Assembly: GCF_004151245.1 (NCBI RefSeq)
Contig: NZ_JUIW01000013.1
Coordinates: forward strand, 31,812 to 95,811
Source of the DNA: Flavobacterium beibuense
GTDB lineage: Bacteria; Bacteroidota; Bacteroidia; Flavobacteriales; Flavobacteriaceae
Direction of reading: 5' to 3'
DNA length: 64,000 bases
Shown: in pieces, positions 8,163 through 15,926 of the stretch
Layout: every line of letters begins with the position of its first letter
Position numbering within the stretch: position 1 is the first letter of the stretch
Program-made: the position numbers and the translations under genes
The notes under the pieces: generated by a model
Told to the model about the DNA's origin: nothing
Seen by the model: only the letters and a program-made list of their open reading frames with translations
Database searches by the model: none

Positions 8163-8466
8163 AACTCTTTTATTTTTTGGTTATATACAAAGTTCGCTAC
8201 TATATACTGCCTACAGAAGCCAATTAACAGTACTTTTTAGGTAAAATGTTAGAAAAAGTTTTAACAGTAAGCGGCAGGGCCGTATTCAACGCATATTAAC
8301 ATTTAAGGCCTTAGCATTTATAAAGGAAAGTTTAACAAACAATTCACTTAAAGAGTTGTAAAAGAGGGAATAATAGTGAGTAAATTAGTAGTTAGATTAT
8401 AAGGTTATCCTTATAAAAAGGAAATCCAAAAGTCAGATTTAACCAATTTAAAATAAACATACTATT
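8163..8466. other. Intergenic region between charged-protein operon and yceI-like gene
   Basis: Divergent promoter region with no open frame worth reporting. The one clear structure is the perfect 8-bp inverted repeat TTATAAGG/CCTTATAA at 8397-8416 (4-base loop), 50 bases before the YceI start. No clear TAnnTTTG element was found for either gene, so a specialised sigma factor is possible. Confidence 0.5.
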
Positions 8467-9009
8467 ATGGAAAGAGCAAAATGGACAGTGGATCTATCCC
8501 ATTCTGATATACAGTTTAAAATAAGGCATTTGGTTATAGCAAATATTTCAGGGTATTTCAGGGCATTTTCGGGTACCATGTATGCCGGTAAGGATGATTT
8601 TACCGATGCCGAGTTTAAACTTGCCGTTGATGTTTACAGTGTTGACACCAATAATGTAGAAAGGGATGAACACTTAAAGTCAGCCGACTTCTTTAATGCT
8701 GATTACTATCCTGAAATGGAGTTTGTATCGCAGTCTTTTAAACATATTGACGGAGACAGGTATGACCTTACCGGAAACATAACTATAAAAGGGATCACAA
8801 GACCAATAACCTTTAAGGTACTATTTGGCGGAGAAGCTAAAGACGGCTTTGGTAATATGAGGGCCGGTTTTGATATAAGCGGAGAAGTAAACCGTAATGA
8901 TTTTGATATACATTCTAACGATACTACAGAAGCAGGCGGACTGGTATTGGGAGAAGAAATTAAAATGCATGCTAACATACAATTTGTAAAGGAAACCGAT
9001 TATAATTAA
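8467..9009 (+). CDS. YceI family lipid-binding protein (cytoplasmic form)
   Basis: 180 residues with YceI signatures: WTVDLSHSDIQFKIRHLVIANISGYF at the start, FSGTMYAGKDDFTDAEF, then ERDEHLKSADFFNADYYPEMEF in the middle, and FGNMRAGFDISGEVNRNDFDI near the end. The fold is an eight-stranded lipocalin-like barrel that holds isoprenoid chains. No signal peptide is present, unlike E. coli YceI, so it probably acts in the cytoplasm. It sits between genes for charged, possibly disordered proteins and is associated with stress in many bacteria. Confidence 0.93.
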   Translation: MERAKWTVDLSHSDIQFKIRHLVIANISGYFRAFSGTMYAGKDDFTDAEFKLAVDVYSVDTNNVERDEHLKSADFFNADYYPEMEFVSQSFKHIDGDRYDLTGNITIKGITRPITFKVLFGGEAKDGFGNMRAGFDISGEVNRNDFDIHSNDTTEAGGLVLGEEIKMHANIQFVKETDYN

Positions 9010-9039
9010 AAAAAGCAGGATTTTATCCTGCTTTTTTTA
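9008..9039. terminator. Bidirectional Rho-independent terminator
   Basis: GCAGGA and TCCTGC arms with a short loop are flanked by A-tract and T-tract on both sides, between the YceI gene and the convergent gene 9037-9444, whose stop codon lies inside the T-tract. Confidence 0.85.
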
Positions 9040-9444
9040 TGTATCCATATTTCCTCGATTCCGTTTGTTCTCAGGATGCGAAGGTGGATATCTGTCCTCT
9101 TCCGTATCCGAATTGAAATCGCGGTTCTCGGCTGTTTCCATGTCTTCGGCCTCATTGGCAGTACCGCGGCTTTTGTCTATTACTTTACCATTGTCGCGAG
9201 TAGTTTTGTCACTCTGGCTTACGGGTACTGCATTTTCCTCATCTACATCTCGGGCACGTTTTTGTATCTCCATGTTGCCTTCTTCATCTTTCTCAACTTC
9301 GGGTTTTAACTTCCTTTTAGAAGGGTCATAATTATTGGGCAGGTTCTCGCCGCTAAAGCCTTCATTTTTAGGACTCATTTTTTCCCTGTTGTCCATTTTT
9401 TTAGACCCTAAATCTTTTGGGTCATCTGTTCCTCCCTGTGTCAT
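9037..9444 (-). CDS. Hydrophilic, probably disordered protein
   Basis: 135 residues with almost no hydrophobic core and very rich in Lys, Glu, Asp, Asn and Arg (for example KRARDVDEENAVPVSQSDK). No signal peptide or known domain. It is convergent with the YceI gene and shares its terminator. Composition is like the two charged proteins on the other side of YceI, so the three probably belong to one stress-related set. The minus frame is preferred over plus-strand frames because it begins with a plausible ATG (MTQGGTDDPKDLGSKK) and has consistent composition. Function unknown. Confidence 0.65.
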   Translation of the reverse strand: MTQGGTDDPKDLGSKKMDNREKMSPKNEGFSGENLPNNYDPSKRKLKPEVEKDEEGNMEIQKRARDVDEENAVPVSQSDKTTRDNGKVIDKSRGTANEAEDMETAENRDFNSDTEEDRYPPSHPENKRNRGNMDT

Positions 9445-9525
9445 AGCAATTGATTTTTAGGTTATTCTGTCATAATATTACCACTTACATCACAAAAACA
9501 AAAGCCATTTAACAAAGCCTTAGCG

Positions 9526-10032
9526 CTACCTGTAGTTGACAATAAAATCGTAGTGTGACTGCACTATATTATTGACTGTTTTTTCAAGCGAATCATCTAG
9601 TGCGCTGTACCCGTCCTTTAGCTTTCCTGACGAATCAAAATAGTCGGGCAGCTTATATTCTATAAGTACGTTGCCATCGGTATAAATATCCCCAACATTA
9701 AAACTTAGCTTATAACTGTTTTGGCTAAACTCAATTTTCATGGTGTAGCGAATCCTGAAATAAAAAACCTCACCATAGTTACGGTAGTAAAAGGCGTTCT
9801 TTTTAAAAGAGCTTATGGTCAATGAGTTGTCTGTCACTTCGGTAATATCAACAGTGTTTTTGCCAAAGTTATACTCCATGGCCCAGCTTTGTGTAAGCTT
9901 TATAAGTTTGTCATTAGGGATGCTGGGTATACTTACTTCTATTGGATCAAATCCATAAGACTGCAACTCCATTACCGGAGGCTGCGCCCATGCAACACAA
10001 TAAAAAAAGAGTAATAGTAAGGTTATCCTCAT
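9526..10032 (-). CDS. Secreted DUF4468-like protein
   Basis: 168 residues from the ATG at 10032, giving a signal peptide MRITLLLLFFYCVAWAQ. An upstream start at 10059 would overlap the previous gene and spoil the signal. The body shows a DUF4468-like pattern: a polar beta-rich domain with LTQSWAMEYNFGKNTVDITEV, FRIRYTMKIEFSQNSYKLSF and a C-terminal helix with LEKTVNNIV. DUF4468 proteins are Bacteroidota-specific periplasmic proteins of unknown role. The gene starts one base after the stop of the preceding minus-strand gene, so the two are coupled. Confidence 0.7.
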   Translation of the reverse strand: MRITLLLLFFYCVAWAQPPVMELQSYGFDPIEVSIPSIPNDKLIKLTQSWAMEYNFGKNTVDITEVTDNSLTISSFKKNAFYYRNYGEVFYFRIRYTMKIEFSQNSYKLSFNVGDIYTDGNVLIEYKLPDYFDSSGKLKDGYSALDDSLEKTVNNIVQSHYDFIVNYR

Positions 10033-10033
10033 A

Positions 10034-10294
10034 TCAGGAATTTTTAAGAGCCTTTTCAAATTCTTCCTGTATCCTGCTGTTAGATATCAGTAAAGGTTTT
10101 TTGTCTATGCTTATGGTAATGTCGTCACCTTCTATAGAGTAGGTTCCTGCAAATTTCCCAAGTGGGGTATTACCTTCAAAATTACCTGTTTGGTCGTTTC
10201 CGGCTAAATTGCCTTTATCGCCTACGGTACTCTTTATCTTGTTGAGCAGTTCGGTTTTATCACCCGGATATTTTACTGTAAATTGATTAGCCAT
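10034..10294 (-). CDS. Small conserved-type protein, possibly PHA-granule-regulator-like fold
   Basis: 86 residues, no signal peptide. The pattern FTVKYPGDKTELLNKIKS, then FAGTYSIEGDDITISIDKKPLLIS, then IQEEFEKALKN resembles the small alpha/beta proteins of the PHA_gran_rgn family, where a helix is followed by a Gly-rich strand pair and a C-terminal helix. This is a weak pattern match, not a firm assignment. The gene directly precedes the secreted DUF4468-like gene (one base apart) and probably shares its mRNA. Confidence 0.55.
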   Translation of the reverse strand: MANQFTVKYPGDKTELLNKIKSTVGDKGNLAGNDQTGNFEGNTPLGKFAGTYSIEGDDITISIDKKPLLISNSRIQEEFEKALKNS

Positions 10295-10450
10295 AATATT
10301 TTGATTTTGATTTATAGTAAAGTTACAGAAATTATAAGCGGGGCTATGTTTACCTTTTGTTAAAAGGCGTAAGAAAAATACTTAGTAATGGGTATTTTAA
10401 AGGCTGGTTTTAGCGTTATCTTTGATAGGATAACCCATAAATTTTTTAGT

Positions 10451-10831
10451 ATGGCAAAGGCTGTTTTAGTAGTGTTGTTTTTGCTGAATGCTGTTGTTGG
10501 CGCTGCACAAACGCTGGTATCGGGTATTTATACCACAATAGATGGTATAGACCAGATAAAAGTAAGTCAGACTGATTCCGAAGTGATATTTGAATATATT
10601 ACCGAAAGTACTAATGTCTATAAAAAAGGGGAAGACGGATTGTTTTATGACGTGTATGATAAAGAAAACTACGTTAAGGTAATTAGTGATAATGAGTTTT
10701 ACTATGGTAACCCTTTAGGTGAATTTCAGTTTATTTACAGTAACAGAACTGATTTTGAACCCGATCCTTTTTATGAAGATTCAGGTGATGAATATGAAGA
10801 GGAAACAGAAGAGAGTATTGATGAAGATTAA
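10451..10831 (+). CDS. Secreted acidic hypothetical protein
   Basis: 126 residues from the ATG at 10451, which gives a signal peptide MAKAVLVVLFLLNAVVGAAQ; an earlier in-frame ATG at 10388 would mask it. The mature part is short, beta-like (LVSGIYTTIDGIDQIKVSQ) and ends in an unusual run of Asp/Glu (DSGDEYEEETEESIDED). No known domain. Its TAA shares bases with the stop codon of the convergent ABC ATPase gene (10828-10831), so the two transcripts overlap at their ends without an obvious terminator. Confidence 0.65.
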   Translation: MAKAVLVVLFLLNAVVGAAQTLVSGIYTTIDGIDQIKVSQTDSEVIFEYITESTNVYKKGEDGLFYDVYDKENYVKVISDNEFYYGNPLGEFQFIYSNRTDFEPDPFYEDSGDEYEEETEESIDED

Positions 10832-11616
10832 TCCTTTACAATAAAACGACCCTTTTCTTCATCAAAAGTAATACTGTCGTCGTTAAATAAACGGTCAAAT
10901 ACTTTTTTGCTAATTAAATTAGCAGGTGTATCCTGAATTACTTCCTGAGGGGTCATAACAACAATATCACTGCTTAACTGTAAAGCCAAATCCAAATCAT
11001 GGGTAGAGTAAAGTATACACTTACCCGTTTCTGCCGTTAACCGTTTTAATAGGCGAAGCAGGCTTACTTTATGCAGCAGGTCAAGGTGGGTAGTGGGTTC
11101 GTCGAGAATTATTATGGGCGTATCCTGAGCCAACGCACGTGCTATAAGCACTTTTTGTAATTGCCCATCGCTTATTTCATGATGCTTTTTATCGGCAAGA
11201 TGTTCAATTTGTGTAAGCTGTATGGCTTTGTTTACCTGAATTATATCCTCTTGAGAAAGTGTTCCTAACCAGTTGGTGTAAGGTTGCCTTCCTAAAGCGA
11301 TGAGTTCAAAAACGGTAAGGTTACTTGGCGGCAGGCTTTCTGTTAGCACTATACTAAGGTTTTGGGCCAGTTCCTTTGCATGGTAAGAAGCCAGTTCCCT
11401 TCCGTTTAAATGTATGCTTCCTGCTAAGGGTTTTTGTATGGCAGTAAGTGTACGTAAAAGGGTAGACTTACCTATTCCGTTTGCACCTATAAGCGCAGTA
11501 AGGCTTCCTTTTGTAAGGTTAAGGTTTATATCATGGGCTATTACCGCTCCCGATTTTTTTTCAGGGTAGCCAATGCTCAATCCGTTTGCGGTTAAAACTG
11601 TTTCCATACTGCTCAT
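10828..11616 (-). CDS. btuD: ABC transporter ATP-binding protein (BtuD/FecE type)
   Basis: 262 residues from the ATG at 11616, 2 bases after the permease stop; an upstream start at 11784 lies inside the permease gene. Walker A is GANGIGKST, the signature is ISDGQLQKVLIARAL (a variant of LSGGQ), and Walker B is IIILDEPTTHLD followed by a switch His in YSTHD. This is the cytosolic ATPase of a vitamin B12 or iron-chelate importer. Order substrate-binding protein, permease, ATPase on one strand next to a cobalamin riboswitch makes B12 the favoured substrate, although haem or siderophore systems share the family. Confidence 0.85.
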   Translation of the reverse strand: MSSMETVLTANGLSIGYPEKKSGAVIAHDINLNLTKGSLTALIGANGIGKSTLLRTLTAIQKPLAGSIHLNGRELASYHAKELAQNLSIVLTESLPPSNLTVFELIALGRQPYTNWLGTLSQEDIIQVNKAIQLTQIEHLADKKHHEISDGQLQKVLIARALAQDTPIIILDEPTTHLDLLHKVSLLRLLKRLTAETGKCILYSTHDLDLALQLSSDIVVMTPQEVIQDTPANLISKKVFDRLFNDDSITFDEEKGRFIVKD

Positions 11617-11618
11617 TT

Positions 11619-12650
11619 TTAACTGAAAGCTCCTTTCTTTTTCCTGAATAGCAGCCATATAACTATAGGCGCACCAATAATAGAGGTTATGGCGTTTATA
11701 GGCAATACAAAGCTGCTGCCCGGCCATTGTGTAACTGTGTCGCAAATAAGCATAATAATAGCTCCTGCAAGCAGCGTTGCCCAAAACAATACCATGTGGC
11801 TGCTGGTTTTAAATAACAGTTTTGCTATGTGCGGTACCGCAAGCCCTATAAAGGCAATAGGCCCTGCAAAAGCAGTAACACAACCGGTTATAATACTGGT
11901 GGAAAGTATGATGATAAAGCGAGTTCTGGTAAAATTTATACCAATGCTACGTGCATAGCGTTCGCCCAGTAGCATAGCGTTTAGTGGTTTTATACAGGCT
12001 ACAGCCATAAGTAAACCAATAATACAGGTCGCCGAAAGTATGGCAATATTTTCCCACGAAAGGTTACCCAAACTGCCTAATGCCCAAAAGGTGAATTTTT
12101 GTAATTGTTCGGCGTTGCTAAAGTAACTTAATACCCCGACTATAGCACTGGCAAAACTGCCAAACATAAGCCCTACAATAAGTATCGCCATGGTGTCCTT
12201 TAGTTTTTGGGCAACTAAAAGCACTGCCAGCAATACCATAAAACTACCAAGCGTAGAGGCCAATACAAGTCCGTAAGCGGAAGAGAAAAAACTACCCACT
12301 ACAGGAACAATACCACCACCTAAAATAACCATTGCCACCATAAGGCTGGCTCCTGAACTTAACCCCAATACATTGGGGCCGGCAAGCGGGTTACGAAACA
12401 GCGTTTGCATTAGCAGTCCGCCTACAGAAAGCCCCATCCCAACAATAACCGCGGTAATGGCCTTAGGCAGCCTATAGTTAACGATAATATATTCCCAGGT
12501 AGATTTAGAAGCACCGTTCCCTAACAGGCTTTGCACCACATCCTTTACGGGTATGTTTACCGACCCCAGGCTGATGTTTACCAAAAATACCGCTACGAGG
12601 GCTATGCCCAGTAAGGTAAAAAGTAATGTATATCGTTTGGTGTACAGCAA
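11619..12650 (-). CDS. btuC: FecCD/BtuC-type ABC transporter permease
   Basis: 343 residues with about ten transmembrane helices. Family signatures are RLPKAITAVIVGMGLSVGGLLMQTLFRNPLAGPNVLGLSSGASL near residues 60-100 and, later, AFAGPIAFIGLAVPHIAKLL, the FecCD coupling region. It forms the homodimeric inner-membrane channel of a corrinoid or siderophore importer. The gene starts 6 bases downstream of the binding-protein gene and 2 bases before the ATPase gene. Substrate assignment as B12 rests on the divergent riboswitch-controlled receptor. Confidence 0.88.
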   Translation of the reverse strand: MLYTKRYTLLFTLLGIALVAVFLVNISLGSVNIPVKDVVQSLLGNGASKSTWEYIIVNYRLPKAITAVIVGMGLSVGGLLMQTLFRNPLAGPNVLGLSSGASLMVAMVILGGGIVPVVGSFFSSAYGLVLASTLGSFMVLLAVLLVAQKLKDTMAILIVGLMFGSFASAIVGVLSYFSNAEQLQKFTFWALGSLGNLSWENIAILSATCIIGLLMAVACIKPLNAMLLGERYARSIGINFTRTRFIIILSTSIITGCVTAFAGPIAFIGLAVPHIAKLLFKTSSHMVLFWATLLAGAIIMLICDTVTQWPGSSFVLPINAITSIIGAPIVIWLLFRKKKGAFS

Positions 12651-12656
12651 GGCAAA

Positions 12657-13796
12657 TTATTTAAGTTGTTCAAAAAACTCAAGTTTGTGGTCTATAAGTA
12701 ATCCTGGGTGTAATATTTTTATAAGGTCTTTAAGTACAAGGTCTGGCCTGTTTGCCGAAAGCTCATAATAAATCACGCCGCCGGTAGATCCTTTTTTACT
12801 GCTAAAGGAGTATACCTTTTGCTCCTTAAATGCCCTGAATTGCCCATAATGCGGATTACTGTCTGTCATTTCCTGTAATGACGTGAAATGGCTTGGGCCA
12901 ATCCAGTATTCTGCATCCTGAGCTTTATCCAGTACCGTTTCTAACGACAGGCTAAGGCTTCCGGTTCCTTTAGAATCTTTCCAAAGGTAATCAGCGTTAG
13001 CATCTTTTAAAAATAATGCTGCCCAGCTGTCGCCCTGTGGCAGGTACCAGTGGTCCTGATAAATAGCCCCGCCAAGAACAGTTGGTCTATCTGTTGCCTG
13101 TTTGGCAATTTCCTTAGCCTCAAGGTAATCTTTTTCTATTTGTTTAAACAGTTCGTCTGCTTTATCATCCATACCGTACAAAGCCCCAAAAAACTTAATC
13201 CATTCTGCTTTTCCTAACGGATTCTGCTCTGTCCAGTCGCCGTTGTATAATACTTTCAGCCCGCTTTTTTCAAGCGTGTTCATCGACTTGTTATTGCTAC
13301 TGATACTAAAGCCTATAATAGCTTCTGGAGCAAGGTCTATCATTATTTCGGTGTTTATACTTTCGTTCACACCTACATCCTTAACAAAGCCCTCGTCAAT
13401 ACGTTTTCGCGTCTTTTCGCTCGAAACATAATCAGTATGGGCAAAACCTACCAGTGTATTTTCTACCCCAAGCATTTCCAGTGACGGAATATGTGTGGTT
13501 GAAGTTACCACAACCGATTGTAAAGGTACTTCAAGTACCGTGTATTTTTTTAGGCTATCGGGTACAATTTCACCTTTTTGCTGCATTACATAAGTATAGC
13601 TTTCCTCGGCATCCGGCCACGGATTTGTAACCTTAACTATAGAAAATCCGTTGTATTTATATATCTCCAGTCCGTTTGCATAAGTAACTGAATTTTCAAC
13701 AGTTGGAGCGGTTTTATCAGTCGTTTTTTGCTCTCTTTTACAGCCTGTTGCAAGCAACAGTAAAAAAGCAATAATTAGGTAGTGTAGGATTTTCAT
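12657..13796 (-). CDS. btuF: Periplasmic substrate-binding lipoprotein (BtuF-like)
   Basis: 379 residues with a lipoprotein signal (LIIAFLLLLATGC, lipidated Cys near residue 19, then KREQK). Class III binding-protein features follow: VVTSTTHIPSLEMLGVENTLVGF, a long connecting helix, DLAPEAIIGFSISSN and NADYLWKDSKGTGSLSLSLETVLDKA. It would deliver a corrinoid or ferric chelate to the FecCD-type permease. It is the first gene of the minus-strand operon. TACATTTG on the minus strand at 13823-13816 could be its -7 element, giving a very short leader without a riboswitch, so this operon may be controlled differently from the divergent receptor gene. Confidence 0.85.
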   Translation of the reverse strand: MKILHYLIIAFLLLLATGCKREQKTTDKTAPTVENSVTYANGLEIYKYNGFSIVKVTNPWPDAEESYTYVMQQKGEIVPDSLKKYTVLEVPLQSVVVTSTTHIPSLEMLGVENTLVGFAHTDYVSSEKTRKRIDEGFVKDVGVNESINTEIMIDLAPEAIIGFSISSNNKSMNTLEKSGLKVLYNGDWTEQNPLGKAEWIKFFGALYGMDDKADELFKQIEKDYLEAKEIAKQATDRPTVLGGAIYQDHWYLPQGDSWAALFLKDANADYLWKDSKGTGSLSLSLETVLDKAQDAEYWIGPSHFTSLQEMTDSNPHYGQFRAFKEQKVYSFSSKKGSTGGVIYYELSANRPDLVLKDLIKILHPGLLIDHKLEFFEQLK

Positions 13797-13842
13797 AACA
13801 AATATTAAACTGCTGCAAATGTATAAATTTCAATATAAATCC

Positions 13843-13850
13843 TATATTTG
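13843..13850 (+). promoter_or_regulatory. -7 promoter element for the cobalamin riboswitch transcript
   Basis: TATATTTG fits TAnnTTTG exactly and precedes the start of the riboswitch by a few bases, so transcription would start near 13857. No TTG is visible at the usual upstream spacing. Confidence 0.55.
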
Positions 13851-13856
13851 CACCCA

Positions 13857-14070
13857 ACTTAAGGTTGTAGTGTGCCGGCAGCACACTGCATTAAAAGGGA
13901 ATCAGGTGTAATACCTGAGCTGTTCCCGCAACTGTAAGCTTATCCCTTTTGGGAGGCTGTTGTTAACTGCATGCCACTGCCTGTATAGGCGGGAAGGTGA
14001 ACAACAGTACGCAAGCCAGGAGACCTGCCTTAGGAGTTAACAATTATTCGAACCTTCGGGAAAAAAGGTT
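13857..14070 (+). promoter_or_regulatory. Cobalamin (AdoCbl-type) riboswitch
   Basis: The segment shows the conserved pieces in order: a P1/P2-like start with TGTGCCGGCAGCACAC, GGGAATCAGGTGTAATACCTGAGCTG, CCCGCAACTGTAAGC, the CACTGCCTG...GGCGGGAAGG arm, and the B12 box AAGCCAGGAGACCTGCC at 14013-14029. A downstream hairpin, AACCTT/AAGGTT at 14051-14070, ends 9 bases before the receptor ATG and is placed to act as the expression platform by hiding the ribosome-binding region. B12 binding should switch off the receptor and the downstream lipoprotein gene. Confidence 0.95.
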
Positions 14071-14079
14071 CAGGAAATT

Positions 14080-15912
14080 ATGACGCTTAAAAAGATCATC
14101 CTAGTTTTTACAGTATTACTGTGCCAGTATATATGGGCGCAACAGGATACTATTGTTCAGTTGAAGGAAGTGGTTATATCGGACACCCAACTAAAAAACT
14201 TTACGAATACACAATCGATACTAACCCTTAACGATTCGGTTATCAATATCAACCAGTCGTCGCTTACTTCATTACTGAATTATAACACCACAGTTTATTT
14301 CAAGGAAAACGGGCTGGGTATGGTGTCCTCACCATCTTTCAGGGGTACTACTGCCCAGCAGACTGCGGTGGTCTGGAACGGTATTAATATCAACTCACAG
14401 CTTAACGGACAAACCGATTTTAATGTAATTAATACCCGCGATTTTGATGCTATCGATGTAAGGGCAGGTGGCGGAAGCGTTATTTACGGCAGCAGTGCCA
14501 TAGGTGGGAGTATTCACCTTAACAATCAGTTGGAGTATAAAAAGAAATTCACCAATTCGGTAAGGGCAAACTACGGCAGCTTTAATACGTTTGGGGCTAA
14601 CTATACCGGTACTGTTGCCGATGATAAGTTTAGTGCCGCATTAAGCATTACCCGAAACAGTTCTGATAACGATTATGACTATGTGGGTAAGGATGGACAT
14701 AATCTTAACGGTCAGTACTATAACAACAGTGCTTCGGCAACTTTGGGTTATAAAATCAATCAAAGCAATGTCCTTACCCTCTATAGCTACCTGTTTGACG
14801 GCGAAAGACATTTCTCGCTTATTTTTCCCTCTGAAACCAGAACAAAATACTACAATCTCAATACCCGTAATATGCTGGAATGGACAGGTAATTACGGCAG
14901 GTTCACCTCTAAGCTTAAAGGGGCTTTCCTGAGTGAGAAGTACAAGTACTACGACAATATTGATGACAAAGGTTACGATTACGGAAAATCTGAATCGGTA
15001 ATTGGTAACTACGACCTTCTGTTCCGGATAAACGATAAGATAAAGCTTAATTCGGTTTTCAATTTTACACAAACCAAAGGGTATGGTTCTAACCTTGAAG
15101 GAGCAGAAAGAAGCATTGGTTCTGCCGGTTTATTATTTAGCCATGCGGTTACCCAAAAGCTTTTGTATGAAGCAGGCTTAAGAAAAGAAGCTACCAATAA
15201 TTACGACAGTCCGCTATTGTATTCGGCAGGTGTACGATACAGGGTTTCCGATTTTTACCTGGTTAGGGTAAACGGTTCCAAAAACTTCAGGATACCAACC
15301 TTTCAGGATCTATACTGGCAGGGTAGCGGGAATACCGATTTAAAACCGGAAAGCTCAGTGCAGGGAGAGATAGGTAATGAGTTTACCATAAAAAATGTAT
15401 CATTAACCCTTACCGGATATTATATTAAGCTTAAAGATATGCTTAGATGGTTGCCTACCGGCAGTGTATGGCGACCACAAAACACCGACAGGGTTCGTAC
15501 CTATGGCCTTGAAGCTGCCTTTAAATACACTAAAAACTTCAATAACCATCAGTTTGCATTTAATGCCGTGTATGGTTATACAAAATCGGAAGATGAAACT
15601 ACAGGCTACCAGCTTATTTATGTTCCTTATAACAAAGCTTCGGGAGCACTGTCTTACAACTATAAAAAACTATCTGCCTACTACCAGTTTCTTTATGTAG
15701 GGGAAGTGTTTACAAGGTCAGACAATAACTCAAGATATAATATAGACGCTTACAATACAGGTAATGTGGGCGTGGAGTACAATTTTGGAAAATCAAAAAT
15801 ATACAGGCTGGGAGCACAGGTGCTTAATGTTTGGAACGCAGACTATGTAAATGTAGACAGCAGGCAAATGCCCGGCAGAAATTATAATATATATCTAACC
15901 CTTAAACTTTAA
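14080..15912 (+). CDS. btuB: TonB-dependent outer-membrane receptor, BtuB-like
   Basis: 610 residues with signal peptide (IILVFTVLLCQYIWAQ). The plug domain follows: LKEVVISDTQ, SPSFRGTTAQQTAVVWNGINI, RAGGGSVIYGSSAIGGSI. The rest is a 22-strand barrel with alternating aromatic strands and a C-terminal aromatic-ended strand (YNIYLTLKL). It imports a ligand across the outer membrane using TonB energy. The cobalamin riboswitch immediately upstream and the BtuG-like gene downstream identify the ligand as B12 or another corrinoid. Length is like E. coli BtuB. Confidence 0.92.
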   Translation: MTLKKIILVFTVLLCQYIWAQQDTIVQLKEVVISDTQLKNFTNTQSILTLNDSVININQSSLTSLLNYNTTVYFKENGLGMVSSPSFRGTTAQQTAVVWNGININSQLNGQTDFNVINTRDFDAIDVRAGGGSVIYGSSAIGGSIHLNNQLEYKKKFTNSVRANYGSFNTFGANYTGTVADDKFSAALSITRNSSDNDYDYVGKDGHNLNGQYYNNSASATLGYKINQSNVLTLYSYLFDGERHFSLIFPSETRTKYYNLNTRNMLEWTGNYGRFTSKLKGAFLSEKYKYYDNIDDKGYDYGKSESVIGNYDLLFRINDKIKLNSVFNFTQTKGYGSNLEGAERSIGSAGLLFSHAVTQKLLYEAGLRKEATNNYDSPLLYSAGVRYRVSDFYLVRVNGSKNFRIPTFQDLYWQGSGNTDLKPESSVQGEIGNEFTIKNVSLTLTGYYIKLKDMLRWLPTGSVWRPQNTDRVRTYGLEAAFKYTKNFNNHQFAFNAVYGYTKSEDETTGYQLIYVPYNKASGALSYNYKKLSAYYQFLYVGEVFTRSDNNSRYNIDAYNTGNVGVEYNFGKSKIYRLGAQVLNVWNADYVNVDSRQMPGRNYNIYLTLKL

Positions 15913-15926
15913 CTAAAACTAATTCT

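Noticed and set aside
9065..9331. Plus-strand frames opposite gene 9037-9444
   Set aside because: Ser/Leu-rich shadow translation with no start context; it begins inside the convergent gene after the YceI terminator.
13799..13860. A second riboswitch for the minus-strand BtuFCD-type operon
   Set aside because: Its leader would be only a few tens of bases; no B12 box or cobalamin riboswitch parts are visible on the minus strand.
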